Source: Candidatus Rifleibacteriota bacterium (GTDB taxonomy: Bacteria > Muiribacteriota > Ozemobacteria > Ozemobacterales > Ozemobacteraceae). Taken from it: a stretch of DNA of 64,000 nucleotides. The stretch is taken from positions 62,001-126,000 of the forward strand of contig JADFXM010000006.1 in assembly GCA_015233565.1 (NCBI GenBank), given 5' to 3'. Each line of letters starts with the position of its first letter. The first letter of the stretch is position 1. This document shows positions 36,280-44,752 of this stretch, piece after piece. The notes beneath the pieces were generated by a model. It did no database searches, was not told the DNA's origin, and saw only the letters and a list, made by a program, of their open reading frames with translations. The position numbers and the translations under genes are program-made.

Positions 36280-37926
36280 TTACTGGTTTTGAGTCCCAGC
36301 TTGTTTCTTAAGATTGTTGTACTGCTGATTGGCTTTATCAAGTTCGACCTGAGCTTTTTTAGCTTCGGTTTGATTTCCATCCTGGAGCGCTTTGTTGTAG
36401 TTCAAGTAGGTTTGATAATACTGTTGCTCAGCAGCACTTAGCGTTCCACTAGATGGCGCCAGAGTTCTATTGCCAAGTATTCCGCCGAGGGGGATACTTT
36501 GAATTGTAGGGTTAATTTGTGGGCGATCGTTGGAAACCGGAGTCATACCACCTTGCCAGGTTCCCCCGCCATAGAGCCCGAGACCTTGGCTTTGTCCAGT
36601 GCTCCCGATGCTTATTGCAGTAGCTGTGGAAGGCGAATTTATCATGCTTACACTGGGTTTAAACAAGTTGCCTCCATGGAACATGAAATCTTTTAACCAG
36701 TTAGCAACTTTCCCCCCGATAACACCACCGACGATACCACCAACGATTGGCCCGAGGATCGGAATTGGTGCACCAAGAGCCATACCAATTGTTGAACCGA
36801 TTGCAGAACCAGTCACGTTTACAAAATCTATTTGTCTGACAGCTTTTCCGATGTCAAATTGATATCCCCTCACGTCTCCAGCAAGGCTTGAGCCCATTTG
36901 AGAGCCGATCATACTTCCAAGGACCGGTATGAATGTTCCAACGAGGGTTCCGATGGGGCCGGGAATAAAAGTCTGAACCATAGTGGAAAAGAACTGGCCA
37001 CCGGCTGCACCAAGTGCGCCACCAACTACGGAACCTGCGAATTCAACTGTCGCACACTGATTTATAGCTTGCGGCAACGAAGGTTTCTGTCCGTTAATGT
37101 ATTGGATGGCAAGATTGGTTCCGACTGCGATTGTCGTTGTAAGCGCTATGTTTCCCAATGAAAAACTACTCTTTAGTGATTGCTTTGCACTTGCGGCGCC
37201 ATCATCTATTCCTTTGCTGATCTTTCCTTCGAAGTCGTCAGCGTATTGTGGCACCTGGGCTTGCGTATTCATGTATCCCTGCTGTTCTTTGGGAACAGAT
37301 TTGCCTTTGTCGCCCTTGGAGTTTTCATCCGAATTAATCAATCCGACTTTTTGGGCAATCGAGGTTATTTTGGCGCGAATTACTCTGATAATATTTTGCA
37401 GAGTGGCTTTGATTGAGTCGATAATTCCTTTTAAAGTTCCAAGTGCAACATCACCATTTCCACCCAGGGGCATCTTTCCAGCGTCTAATCCGAGTTTGTT
37501 CAGTCCAACCCCAAGTTCACCTTCAAACGAGGTATCTGGGGTGATACCATTTGCGGCGTTCCATTGTCCAACCTGGGCTTTGTAGTTCTGCATTCCGCCT
37601 TGAACTGCATTTTGGGCGTTCCCTACTATAGCATTGATACGTTGCCCAATATTCATTGTCTCCATGTTTGATGGAGCAACCTGATTGTAAAGCGGACGAG
37701 CAATCTGGTCGATCTGCAGAAGAGTGTTTTCAATGGTTCCCAGGTTGTCGGTGAGTGCCTGAACTTGAGGGATACTCGAAACATTCAGCCCTTGATTTAC
37801 CGGTTGAGCCTGGGTAGTCGGCATAGGGAATCTGTACACATCTTGTGCAAAGGCTCCAAAGGATGACGTGAAAAAGAAGAACACCATGAGAAACGAGAGA
37901 ATTCTGATAAGTTTTCTGTTAAACAT
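36280..37926 (-). CDS. Exported glycine-zipper protein, paralogue of the 48.6-kb gene product
   Basis: This is a 548-aa protein with a signal peptide (LIRILSFLMVFFFFTSSFGAFAQ). The middle is Gln/Asn-rich. From about residue 250 there is a long Gly/Ala/Ile-rich segment with glycine-zipper spacing (VGGALGAAGGQFF, IGTLVGTFIPVLGSMIG, IVGGIVGGVIGGKV) that should insert in or span membranes. The C-terminus is a short polar coil with YQTYLNYNKALQDGNQTEAK. The same order of zipper plus YxxTYxxY..L..G(N/D)QT..A coil occurs in the product of the gene at 48581, including a shared NGQKxS signature. No enzyme domain is seen here. Start: the ATG at 37924-37926, eight bases after GGGGG. Single-gene unit with its own terminator. 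Confidence 0.78.
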   Translation of the reverse strand: MFNRKLIRILSFLMVFFFFTSSFGAFAQDVYRFPMPTTQAQPVNQGLNVSSIPQVQALTDNLGTIENTLLQIDQIARPLYNQVAPSNMETMNIGQRINAIVGNAQNAVQGGMQNYKAQVGQWNAANGITPDTSFEGELGVGLNKLGLDAGKMPLGGNGDVALGTLKGIIDSIKATLQNIIRVIRAKITSIAQKVGLINSDENSKGDKGKSVPKEQQGYMNTQAQVPQYADDFEGKISKGIDDGAASAKQSLKSSFSLGNIALTTTIAVGTNLAIQYINGQKPSLPQAINQCATVEFAGSVVGGALGAAGGQFFSTMVQTFIPGPIGTLVGTFIPVLGSMIGSQMGSSLAGDVRGYQFDIGKAVRQIDFVNVTGSAIGSTIGMALGAPIPILGPIVGGIVGGVIGGKVANWLKDFMFHGGNLFKPSVSMINSPSTATAISIGSTGQSQGLGLYGGGTWQGGMTPVSNDRPQINPTIQSIPLGGILGNRTLAPSSGTLSAAEQQYYQTYLNYNKALQDGNQTEAKKAQVELDKANQQYNNLKKQAGTQNQ

Positions 37927-38408
37927 AAATTCTACCCCCATTCATAAGCCGGCTTTTCTACTGTGAAAAATTGCTTTTAATCCAGCACTATATCTTTTTT
38001 CACTAATCACTTTTTTGAAAACTCGGTACAGCTCTTATCATTATAAGAAGCAAAACCATTATCGTCAATCGCTTCTTGAAAATCACAGCAACAAAGAGTC
38101 AATTCATATTGCCATTGCCAATTGACCATACAATTCAAAAAATAATTCGCGAAAATTTATTTTTTCAAAATTTTCTGCACTTGCGTTGGTGCAGGTTCAT
38201 AAGTCAAGTATTTTTACTCTTTTTCGCTGTGAAAATCACCGCCATTCTAGTTAAGAAAGATGAAAAATCAGCACTAGCACAATTATTTGAAACTGAATGA
38301 AAAAGATCAACTCTTTCAAATAGATCGAAAGCTTATTTTAAATTTCCGGAGAATGGTTGAAAATCAACAACGAAAGACAAGGTTTCCCAATATCTTTAAA
38401 ATTCACTT
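37927..38408. other. Gap without a gene
   Basis: Upstream region of the glycine-zipper gene and downstream region of tilS. A small hairpin CTGCAC/GTGCAG lies near 38180. Short AT-rich frames here have no ribosome site or domain. Confidence 0.5.
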
Positions 38409-39836
38409 CTATGGCATTAAAATTCTTCGGATAAAGATCCAACCTTCTTTGAAGCTGGAGCAAGCTCGCTTGGATACAGCATGTCCCACAACCCAAAGAA
38501 TCTCGTTTCCAGTTGCTGCAACCAAAAGGTTGGCCCTTATATCCCTGGAAATTTTCTTGTCAATCAGCCATCTTGAAAGCTTTTTTCCACCGCATCCACC
38601 AAATGGGGAAAATCTGTCACCGGGGCAAGGGTTTCGAATAAAAACCCCTTTTTCAAATATTTCCAAAGGGAGCCAAATGCCATCGACAGATGACGGATTA
38701 TCTTTACAAAGAGACCCCTCAACATTTTGTTGCGCAAAAAAGATCTCTTTTCCATAACCAATTTTTTTGTCAAAAAGTAGTTTTGAACAAAACCCTTCTT
38801 CGTTTTTTACAGAGCTATCTTTTTCAATTATTTCCAAAGATTCTACTTTGCGAATTATTACTTTTTCGCAAAACTCAACTCTTCGTCCGCATTTATTAGA
38901 GACAATAAGATCGTAAATTCGATCAATTAAATTCCGATTTATTTTATCTGTTTGTTCGGGAAAGTTTCTCAAGAGCCATTTTTTAATCGCAATCCGAATT
39001 AAGATGGAAGGGAGTTTTCGAGGAATTAAAAAGACCTGGGTTCTGGAGGCGGTAGTTTCTCGGGTTTCTCTTCTCTTATTTGAAAAGAAAGATTTCCGAA
39101 GTATTTTTGCATATAAATCAAAATCAGAAATAATCCTAGCCATTCTGAGAATTGATTTTGGGCGAATTTCCTCGAATATTGGTAAAAGATTATTCCTAAT
39201 TCTATTTCTAAGAAAGTTATTATCAAGATTTGTTGAATCTTCGAGCCATTCCTGGCCAAGATTTTTCAAATAAGAACGCAATTCTTTGGGGTAAATATGT
39301 ATCAGAGGTCTCCAGATGACCAATTTTTTTCCGAAAATGGAAAACCTCCTCAGAGGCCTGATTCCACAAAGGCTTTCAGGAGAGGTCCCCCTGATCATTC
39401 TTATAAAGAAAGTTTCGACGAGATCCTGGGCATGATGGCCTGTAACAATTGCATCAAGTCCAAGTTCAGCAGATTTTTCCGAAAAAAATTCAAGTCTTTT
39501 TTGGCGAGCCCATGCTTCAAAACCGGATTTTCCCTTTTCAGTAGTTAGTTTATCTGCAAGGCAAATCGAATGGAACTCAACTCCGCTGGATTCCGCAAGT
39601 TTTTTAACCCAATCGGCATCTTTTGCACTTTCAGGTCGGACTGCATGATCAACATGAAGTATGTGAAGCTCTAATTCATGATTTTGAGAAAATTCTTGAA
39701 GAAGTCTAAAAAGGGCAACCGAATCAGCGCCACCAGAAACTGCAACGCCTAATTTTTTTCCCGGAATGCGGGTGGAAAAACGTTGTATCAATTGATTTTT
39801 CAAATCGTAAAAAGTTTCTTTCCAATAATTTCCCAA
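38409..39836 (-). CDS. tilS: tRNA(Ile)-lysidine synthase
   Basis: This is a 475-aa protein from a TTG at 39834-39836 with GGAG five bases upstream; another TTG 39 bases earlier is possible. The PP-loop ATP pyrophosphatase motif VAVSGGADSVALFRLL lies near residue 32. LHILHVDHAVRPESAKDADW, TGHHAQDLVETFFIRMIRG and LRNRIRNNLLPIFEE follow, all TilS hallmarks. A substrate-binding and C-terminal TilS_C-like domain follows (PCPGDRFSPFGG, KKLSRWLIDKKI). The enzyme converts C34 of the CAU tRNA-Ile to lysidine so it reads AUA. It is essential in most bacteria and acts in the cytoplasm. It lies beside a tRNA cluster that contains CAT-anticodon tRNAs. Confidence 0.95.
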   Translation of the reverse strand: MGNYWKETFYDLKNQLIQRFSTRIPGKKLGVAVSGGADSVALFRLLQEFSQNHELELHILHVDHAVRPESAKDADWVKKLAESSGVEFHSICLADKLTTEKGKSGFEAWARQKRLEFFSEKSAELGLDAIVTGHHAQDLVETFFIRMIRGTSPESLCGIRPLRRFSIFGKKLVIWRPLIHIYPKELRSYLKNLGQEWLEDSTNLDNNFLRNRIRNNLLPIFEEIRPKSILRMARIISDFDLYAKILRKSFFSNKRRETRETTASRTQVFLIPRKLPSILIRIAIKKWLLRNFPEQTDKINRNLIDRIYDLIVSNKCGRRVEFCEKVIIRKVESLEIIEKDSSVKNEEGFCSKLLFDKKIGYGKEIFFAQQNVEGSLCKDNPSSVDGIWLPLEIFEKGVFIRNPCPGDRFSPFGGCGGKKLSRWLIDKKISRDIRANLLVAATGNEILWVVGHAVSKRACSSFKEGWIFIRRILMP

Positions 39837-40149
39837 GATCGCTCCAATAGTAAAGGAATAATGTGTTTTTCGCAAAAAACAGGTTGAATAAGCCGCTCAC
39901 TCTTCGAAAAGTTTAACCCGATCAAATTAGGGTTATCCATTCTGCAGACCGTTGTTTTTAATTGAAACATTAAATTTATCCAAACTCATTTTAATCAAGG
40001 GGTTTCCTTCTACAATAACAACTAAGGTTGTTTTTTCTCGATAAGAGATTGTTTCGACAAACTCACAACACAAGTTCTCCTACAAAAATCAGCTCGCGCG
40101 AGCGAGGCCTGAGGTATAAGTTTGATAGACTTTAGCCTAAATGAACAAA
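39837..40149. other. Gap between tRNA terminator and tilS
   Basis: No gene found; likely holds the tilS promoter. The stretch around 40090 (GCTCGCGCGAGCGAG) is a short GC-rich palindrome. Confidence 0.45.
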
Positions 40150-40167
40150 AACCCGCTTTGGCGGGTT
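40150..40167 (-). terminator. Terminator of the tRNA operon
   Basis: Perfect 7-bp stem AACCCGC/GCGGGTT with a 4-base loop, followed on the minus strand by TTTTTG. Directly after tRNA-Met in the direction of transcription. Confidence 0.88.
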
Positions 40168-40175
40168 ATTTGAAA

Positions 40176-40249
40176 TAGCAAGGGGGGGAATCGAACCCTC
40201 GACAACACGGGTATGAACCGTGTGCTCTGACCAACTGAGCTACCTTGCC
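40176..40249 (-). tRNA. tRNA-Met or tRNA-Ile2 (anticodon CAT)
   Basis: The cloverleaf has acceptor GGCAAGG/CCTTGCT (terminal G-T), D-stem GCTC/GAGC, anticodon stem CACGG/CCGTG with loop TTCATAC, and T-loop TTCGATT. The discriminator is A and CCA is not encoded. It has paired first bases, unlike the initiator next to it. A CAT anticodon is also used by the TilS substrate tRNA-Ile2, and I cannot tell the two apart with certainty. Confidence 0.93.
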
Positions 40250-40279
40250 GAAAAAAGGCCAGGTTTCCCTGGCTATCGG

Positions 40280-40353
<74 letters not shown>

Positions 40354-40368
40354 TCGCTGAATTAATAA

Positions 40369-40452
40369 TGCCGGGAGCCGGGGTTGAACCGGCACGGGTG
40401 TTACCCCACCGGATTTTAAGTCCGGTGCGTCTGCCTATTTCGCCATCCCGGC
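40369..40452 (-). tRNA. tRNA-Leu (anticodon TAA)
   Basis: An 84-base class II tRNA with a long variable arm. Acceptor GCCGGGA/TCCCGGC, anticodon stem CCGGA/TCCGG with loop CTTAAAA (TAA), T-loop TTCAACC, discriminator A. It is the first gene of the Leu-fMet-Met operon. Confidence 0.97.
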
Positions 40453-40466
40453 GGATGGTAAAAATC

Positions 40467-40495
40467 ACTATATCAAGTTTCTGTCAATAAGTCAA
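40467..40495 (-). promoter_or_regulatory. Promoter of the tRNA-Leu/fMet/Met operon
   Basis: On the minus strand TTGACT and TATAGT are 17 bases apart, ending 15 bases before the mature tRNA-Leu 5' end. Confidence 0.8.
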
Positions 40496-40515
40496 GTCTA
40501 TATTTTAAGGAACAT

Positions 40516-40776
40516 TTATTTAAAGAAAATTTGTTTTTGGATCTTCTGGATAGCAGCTTTAATTGCATCTCTTGCACGAAAATCTTCGTCATCTTCGTGA
40601 AGTTGAAGCAGTTGGAGGGCTTTGGCACTTCCAACTTCCGCCAATTGATTGGCGGTTTCAATACGAACTTCAGGATTTTTATCTTTTAGCCCTTTGGCTA
40701 ACCTATCTTCAGGAGTGATTTCGCAACCAGCAATAAGCATCAACACAGTAAGGAATATAAATATATACTTCTTCAT
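40516..40776 (-). CDS. Small HEAT-repeat lipoprotein
   Basis: This is an 86-aa protein from an ATG preceded by GGGAG. The signal peptide ends in the lipobox LIAGC at about residue 17. The mature part is one and a half HEAT-like helical repeats (LAKGLKDKNPEVRIETANQL, then ALQLLQLHEDDEDFRARDAI). HEAT repeats usually bind proteins, so it may be a membrane-tethered scaffold. It lies just upstream of the tRNA promoter in the same direction. Confidence 0.78.
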   Translation of the reverse strand: MKKYIFIFLTVLMLIAGCEITPEDRLAKGLKDKNPEVRIETANQLAEVGSAKALQLLQLHEDDEDFRARDAIKAAIQKIQKQIFFK

Positions 40777-40987
40777 TGTCTCTCCCTTCCAATTATTCTC
40801 TCTTTTATAATACCCCAAACCACATATTCCCGCAAAAAATAATTTCAGACCCGGATAAAGTGAGTAATACCAATCCCAAAAAATATGTGCATCACCCCAA
40901 GAACATCGATTTGATCAAAATGAAGTTGGATCGGCATATTTTCCAAGAAAACACAGAACTTTCATGAAAATAAGGAGCCATTACTGG

Positions 40988-41098
40988 ATGGTTAAAGCAT
41001 TCATTTCTGTCAGACCCAACTCCAATTTACGCAGACCTGAAGCACGAAAGAGGTTGGATGAAGAACTTATTGAAATTGGTAAAAGAAGAATCCATTAA
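40988..41098 (+). CDS. Possible 36-aa basic peptide
   Basis: A short frame (MVKAFISVRPNSNLRRPEAR and onward to a Lys/Arg-rich end) with AAGGAG ten bases before the ATG. An in-frame ATG at 40964 would add eight residues. It has no homologue I recognise and could be chance. Confidence 0.25.
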   Translation: MVKAFISVRPNSNLRRPEARKRLDEELIEIGKRRIH

Positions 41099-41105
41099 CT
41101 CCTGG

Positions 41106-42017
41106 CTATTGAGAATTAATAGAAATTTTTTCAGCGGGAGAAGCTATGGAGACGCCCATGTTTGAAAAACCTGACAAACCGGAAAAAGATTTCTTCATGA
41201 TTTTTTCAAGGGTTTCAGGCCCTTTTTCCATTTTATCAATTTCCGTCAGAAGCGTGAATAGTTTCTTTCTCAGTTCAGTTGGCATTTTCTTTTTTACCGC
41301 AATTGGGCCATTTGTTATCCAGTCAGTAAATTCCAGTGCCTTTATTCCCTGAAATTTGCTTTCTGAAGCAATATCAGCAAGCGACCAAGAAGCTTTTTCA
41401 ATAAAAATGGACGCTCCATCGAATTCGCCCTTTAAAACTCCTGTTATTGCTGCTTTTTGATTTCCGGCAAAAGCAATTGAACCAAAAAACTGTTTGGGGA
41501 CAATTCCCATGTTTTTAAATAATTTGTTGGGATAGACGTACCCACTTGCAGAATTTTTATCGATATAAGCGAAGCATTTTCCCTTCAAATCAAATATTGA
41601 ATTGATTCCGGAATCAATTCTGGTAATAATGGCTCCATGATATCGATCTTCGCCATTTCTTTTTGTTCCGCAGAGAATGTCGAAATCAGTTGCGGAAGCC
41701 CCACCCAAATAACTTCCGCCAAACCACCCTAAATGAATCTTTTCGGTTCTAAATAGGTGAGTCAGAGAGTTGTAGTCCTGCGAAATGATTATTTTTACAG
41801 GTCTTTTTAAATGGAAGGTTAGGTAATCCATTAAAGGAGTAAGTTCGGCTTTGATAATTTCTTCGGACTGATATGGAACAACTCCGAAATATAATGGTAA
41901 TTCATCCGAAAATTCCCATATTAACTTGGTTTTTTCAGAAGTGGTCCGAGCCAGGAAAAAAATTCCTAAAGTAAGAAATATTAACAAAGCAAGGATTATC
42001 CAGAATTTTGATCTCAT
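41106..42017 (-). CDS. PhnD-like periplasmic substrate-binding protein
   Basis: This is a 303-aa protein with an N-terminal membrane anchor or signal (FWIILALLIFLTLGIFFLA). Family landmarks of phosphate/phosphite/phosphonate-type binding proteins are LYFGVVPYQSEEIIKAELTP, LMDYLTFHLKRPVKIIISQD, YNSLTHLFRTEKIHLGWFGG, DLKGKCFAYIDKNSASGYVY and GVLKGEFDGA. Its ATG shares one base with the stop of the upstream gene (TGATG), so the two are translationally coupled. No ABC permease or ATPase follows, which fits proteins of this fold that serve as sensory modules instead of transporter parts. The ligand is unknown. Confidence 0.85.
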   Translation of the reverse strand: MRSKFWIILALLIFLTLGIFFLARTTSEKTKLIWEFSDELPLYFGVVPYQSEEIIKAELTPLMDYLTFHLKRPVKIIISQDYNSLTHLFRTEKIHLGWFGGSYLGGASATDFDILCGTKRNGEDRYHGAIITRIDSGINSIFDLKGKCFAYIDKNSASGYVYPNKLFKNMGIVPKQFFGSIAFAGNQKAAITGVLKGEFDGASIFIEKASWSLADIASESKFQGIKALEFTDWITNGPIAVKKKMPTELRKKLFTLLTEIDKMEKGPETLEKIMKKSFSGLSGFSNMGVSIASPAEKISINSQ

Positions 42018-44752
42018 CAACAAGCACTTCCTTTCATGAACGCTTCTATCTCTGCATTTCCAATGGATTCTATGTTTCGATGTAAAGTTGAGCTTACATA
42101 AGTTACGAGCAATCCCAGGTCCTGATTTCGTTTAAGAATCATTGCAAGTAGGCGGGCAATAGGTCTTCCTAAACTTTCTTCAAGGAATTCCATCGCGATG
42201 GAAGATGTGAAAGAATCTCCGCTAAGACTTTTTTTTAATGCCAAAAATATTTCACCTTGATTTTCCGCATGTAAAGAGGAAAGATAAAGAATTGAATCGA
42301 TCTTTTTTTCAAGGAAACTGGAGAATTTTGCCAAAAGTTCATGTCCGTTTTCAAAACATGATTTTCCTTTTGAAAAAATTGCAATCTCCCAAAGAGTCTC
42401 TTCAATTTTTTCTACTAGAAATTTTTCGTAATCAGGATTTTTGTGGCCAAGAATAAGAGGACATAAATCAGGCCAAGTAGGGATATTCTGAAAAGAGAGA
42501 TTTTTCAGTAAAAATAAGAAAACTTTATGGTCAAACAAAATTTTATCATCCTTTTGAACAAGACATTTGGAAAGTACAAGTTTTTTCTCTGAATTTTCGT
42601 CTGCCAAAGTGGCAAAAAGTTTTTCCCGTATTTCTGAATTTTCAAATTTCATCAACTTCAAAAATAATTCGTAATCAATTTTTCCATTTAAAGCGCTGAA
42701 CCAACAAGAAACTTTCCTTCTTTCTTCGTCAGTCATACTTGAAAACAAGCGGCTCATATCTTTTCTTTCCTGGTTCAATGCATCCTGCCAAGCCTGTTTT
42801 GCGAACATCTGCCAATGGCCAGTCCGTTCCATTCTGTCGATTATTGCCTGCATCGCATTTCCCGAGGCAATTTTTGATAGGCCTTGAAAAGCTTGGCTGG
42901 AGACTTCCGATTCAGTATCATCTGCCAAATGAGCAAGCGCTGGAACGAATAGAGAAGCTCCGATTCTTCCCATGGTTACAGCTGCAGAAACTCTGTCAAT
43001 GCTTTTACCGGATAAAATCATCTCTTTCAAAGCATCCAAGGCGGTTCCAATTGATTGTTTACTCCCACTTTTTCTGATTAGAGCAAAAATTCCGCTACTT
43101 CTGACTCTTTGATGAGGATGGGAAAGCAGCTCAATGAAAAATTCCTCTGGAAGATCACTATTTGCTTGCTCCAGGGTTTCGATAATATCCGCCTGCAAAC
43201 GTGGATCTGGTCTATTTTCTACGAGTTCCTTCAAAATCTCGACCGACTTTTTTTCATCCTTCTCGATAAGAATTTTTATAACTTTAGAAAGCAATCTAAC
43301 GTCATTTTCTTTTTGAATAAGTTTCCAGACGATTTCAAGTGAATTTTCGCAGTTCATTTGTGACAATTTTACAATTGCTTGAAGCCTGATTTCAGGGTTC
43401 AAATCGTTTGCCAGTATCTGGAGATGTTCAATTCGTTTTTCTTCTGAGATAAATTTCATTCCATCAAGAACAAAGTCTAAATCCCTTCCGGATGGTAACG
43501 ACTTCAACGTTTCGGCAATCATACTGGGATAATATTTTGTCACTTGATAAATTCCCCAGAAAGTGGAAAGTAGGAAAAAGCAATTGAATAGATATAATAC
43601 CGGGTGAAGCCCAAATCCTACTGATTGCCACCAAAGCAAAAAAAGTCCGAGGCTGAAATCAGAAACATTATCTCCCATTAATAAAAGTCTTCGGCAGAAT
43701 AATCGGCTGGAATGCGGGAGAGGATCCAGCAGGATAACCCATGCAGGGACGATGAAAATTTGAGTGATTGAAAGCATCAGAAATTGGCAGGCTGTAACTG
43801 TTGCCATACACGGAAATAAATACGCAATGAAACATGCTATACATAAAATGGCAGGTCTTATTTGCAAAATGCTCCCAAGCCGAAGTTTGGTAAACGCCCA
43901 GGTTCCCAGCAACCCTTGAAGAAGAGTGGCACAGACATCTCGTGCGGCCCCGAATATTCCTAGAAATGAAGCTATTTCTTCAGCAGATTTGAAAAATATT
44001 GACAAATTTCCATTAAAAAGAAATTCCAATGAAATATAACTTAAAGACCCGGCCATTGAGATACCAAGTACCGCATAACAGTATTTTTTGGAAAGTTCTG
44101 GAACGTTAAGCCCTATTTGAACCTCTTTTTCTTCGACATCTTCCTTTTTGGCATCAGGAGACTTATTTATTTTCAGAATTTTCTCGATTTTCTTGAGAAG
44201 GAAAAAAGCCACCAGAGCCAGAATTCCCACCAACAAGAAAATCAATGCAAATCCAAGTTGTTCCATCAGGAAATTCAAAATCAATCCGCTGAAAATAGCT
44301 CCACAGGAACCAACGGATAAAATAACTGACAGGTTCCTTTTTGATTCCTGAAAAGAAAACGCTTCCCCGGTAATATCAAAAAAAGCTTGTACCGATTCGA
44401 CATCGTATTCTCTCGCAATAAGAAAAAAGGGAAAAATAATCCAACCGCTAAGATCTTCACCCTGGAAGGCCAAGAAAACCATCGCTATTAGCAGGAATTT
44501 TAGGGTTTTAGACTGAAAACCAATTCCTTTCCATTCAGGGCGTTTCATTACGCTGATTTGGAAAATGCTCGATAAAATAGTAAAGAGCACATAAACCCAA
44601 GGCAGCCCTGATACGCCAAAAAATTTAAGAAAAAGTGAGCAGGACAGAACGACTAGAAAATTATTTATGCTCTTCTGAATGAAGAAATATGATGCCAGGT
44701 AGCGAAATATTTTGCCGGTTTTTACCTTGGCTGGTTCCAACGCTGGTTCCAT
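42017..44752 (-). CDS. MFS-like membrane protein with C-terminal HEAT repeats
   Basis: This is a 911-aa protein. Residues of about 15-425 contain 10-12 transmembrane helices in two halves split by a charged loop near 205 (KINKSPDAKKEDVEEKEVQI), as in MFS or nucleotide-translocase-like carriers. Residues of about 435-700 are HEAT-type helical repeats (LNPEIRLQAIVKLSQ, HQRVRSSGIFALIRKSG, IDRVSAAVTMGRIGA, TESEVSSQAFQGLSK). The last 200 residues are helical and unassigned. The start overlaps the upstream sensor gene by 31 bases, and the stop overlaps the next gene by one base. It may be a receptor or carrier whose cytoplasmic scaffold relays state. Related MFS-HEAT fusions are known in name only. 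Confidence 0.8.
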   Translation of the reverse strand: MEPALEPAKVKTGKIFRYLASYFFIQKSINNFLVVLSCSLFLKFFGVSGLPWVYVLFTILSSIFQISVMKRPEWKGIGFQSKTLKFLLIAMVFLAFQGEDLSGWIIFPFFLIAREYDVESVQAFFDITGEAFSFQESKRNLSVILSVGSCGAIFSGLILNFLMEQLGFALIFLLVGILALVAFFLLKKIEKILKINKSPDAKKEDVEEKEVQIGLNVPELSKKYCYAVLGISMAGSLSYISLEFLFNGNLSIFFKSAEEIASFLGIFGAARDVCATLLQGLLGTWAFTKLRLGSILQIRPAILCIACFIAYLFPCMATVTACQFLMLSITQIFIVPAWVILLDPLPHSSRLFCRRLLLMGDNVSDFSLGLFLLWWQSVGFGLHPVLYLFNCFFLLSTFWGIYQVTKYYPSMIAETLKSLPSGRDLDFVLDGMKFISEEKRIEHLQILANDLNPEIRLQAIVKLSQMNCENSLEIVWKLIQKENDVRLLSKVIKILIEKDEKKSVEILKELVENRPDPRLQADIIETLEQANSDLPEEFFIELLSHPHQRVRSSGIFALIRKSGSKQSIGTALDALKEMILSGKSIDRVSAAVTMGRIGASLFVPALAHLADDTESEVSSQAFQGLSKIASGNAMQAIIDRMERTGHWQMFAKQAWQDALNQERKDMSRLFSSMTDEERRKVSCWFSALNGKIDYELFLKLMKFENSEIREKLFATLADENSEKKLVLSKCLVQKDDKILFDHKVFLFLLKNLSFQNIPTWPDLCPLILGHKNPDYEKFLVEKIEETLWEIAIFSKGKSCFENGHELLAKFSSFLEKKIDSILYLSSLHAENQGEIFLALKKSLSGDSFTSSIAMEFLEESLGRPIARLLAMILKRNQDLGLLVTYVSSTLHRNIESIGNAEIEAFMKGSAC

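Noticed and set aside
40084-40105. GC-rich palindrome near the tRNA operon as a regulatory RNA
   Set aside because: Too short, no T-run and no flanking promoter; probably chance.
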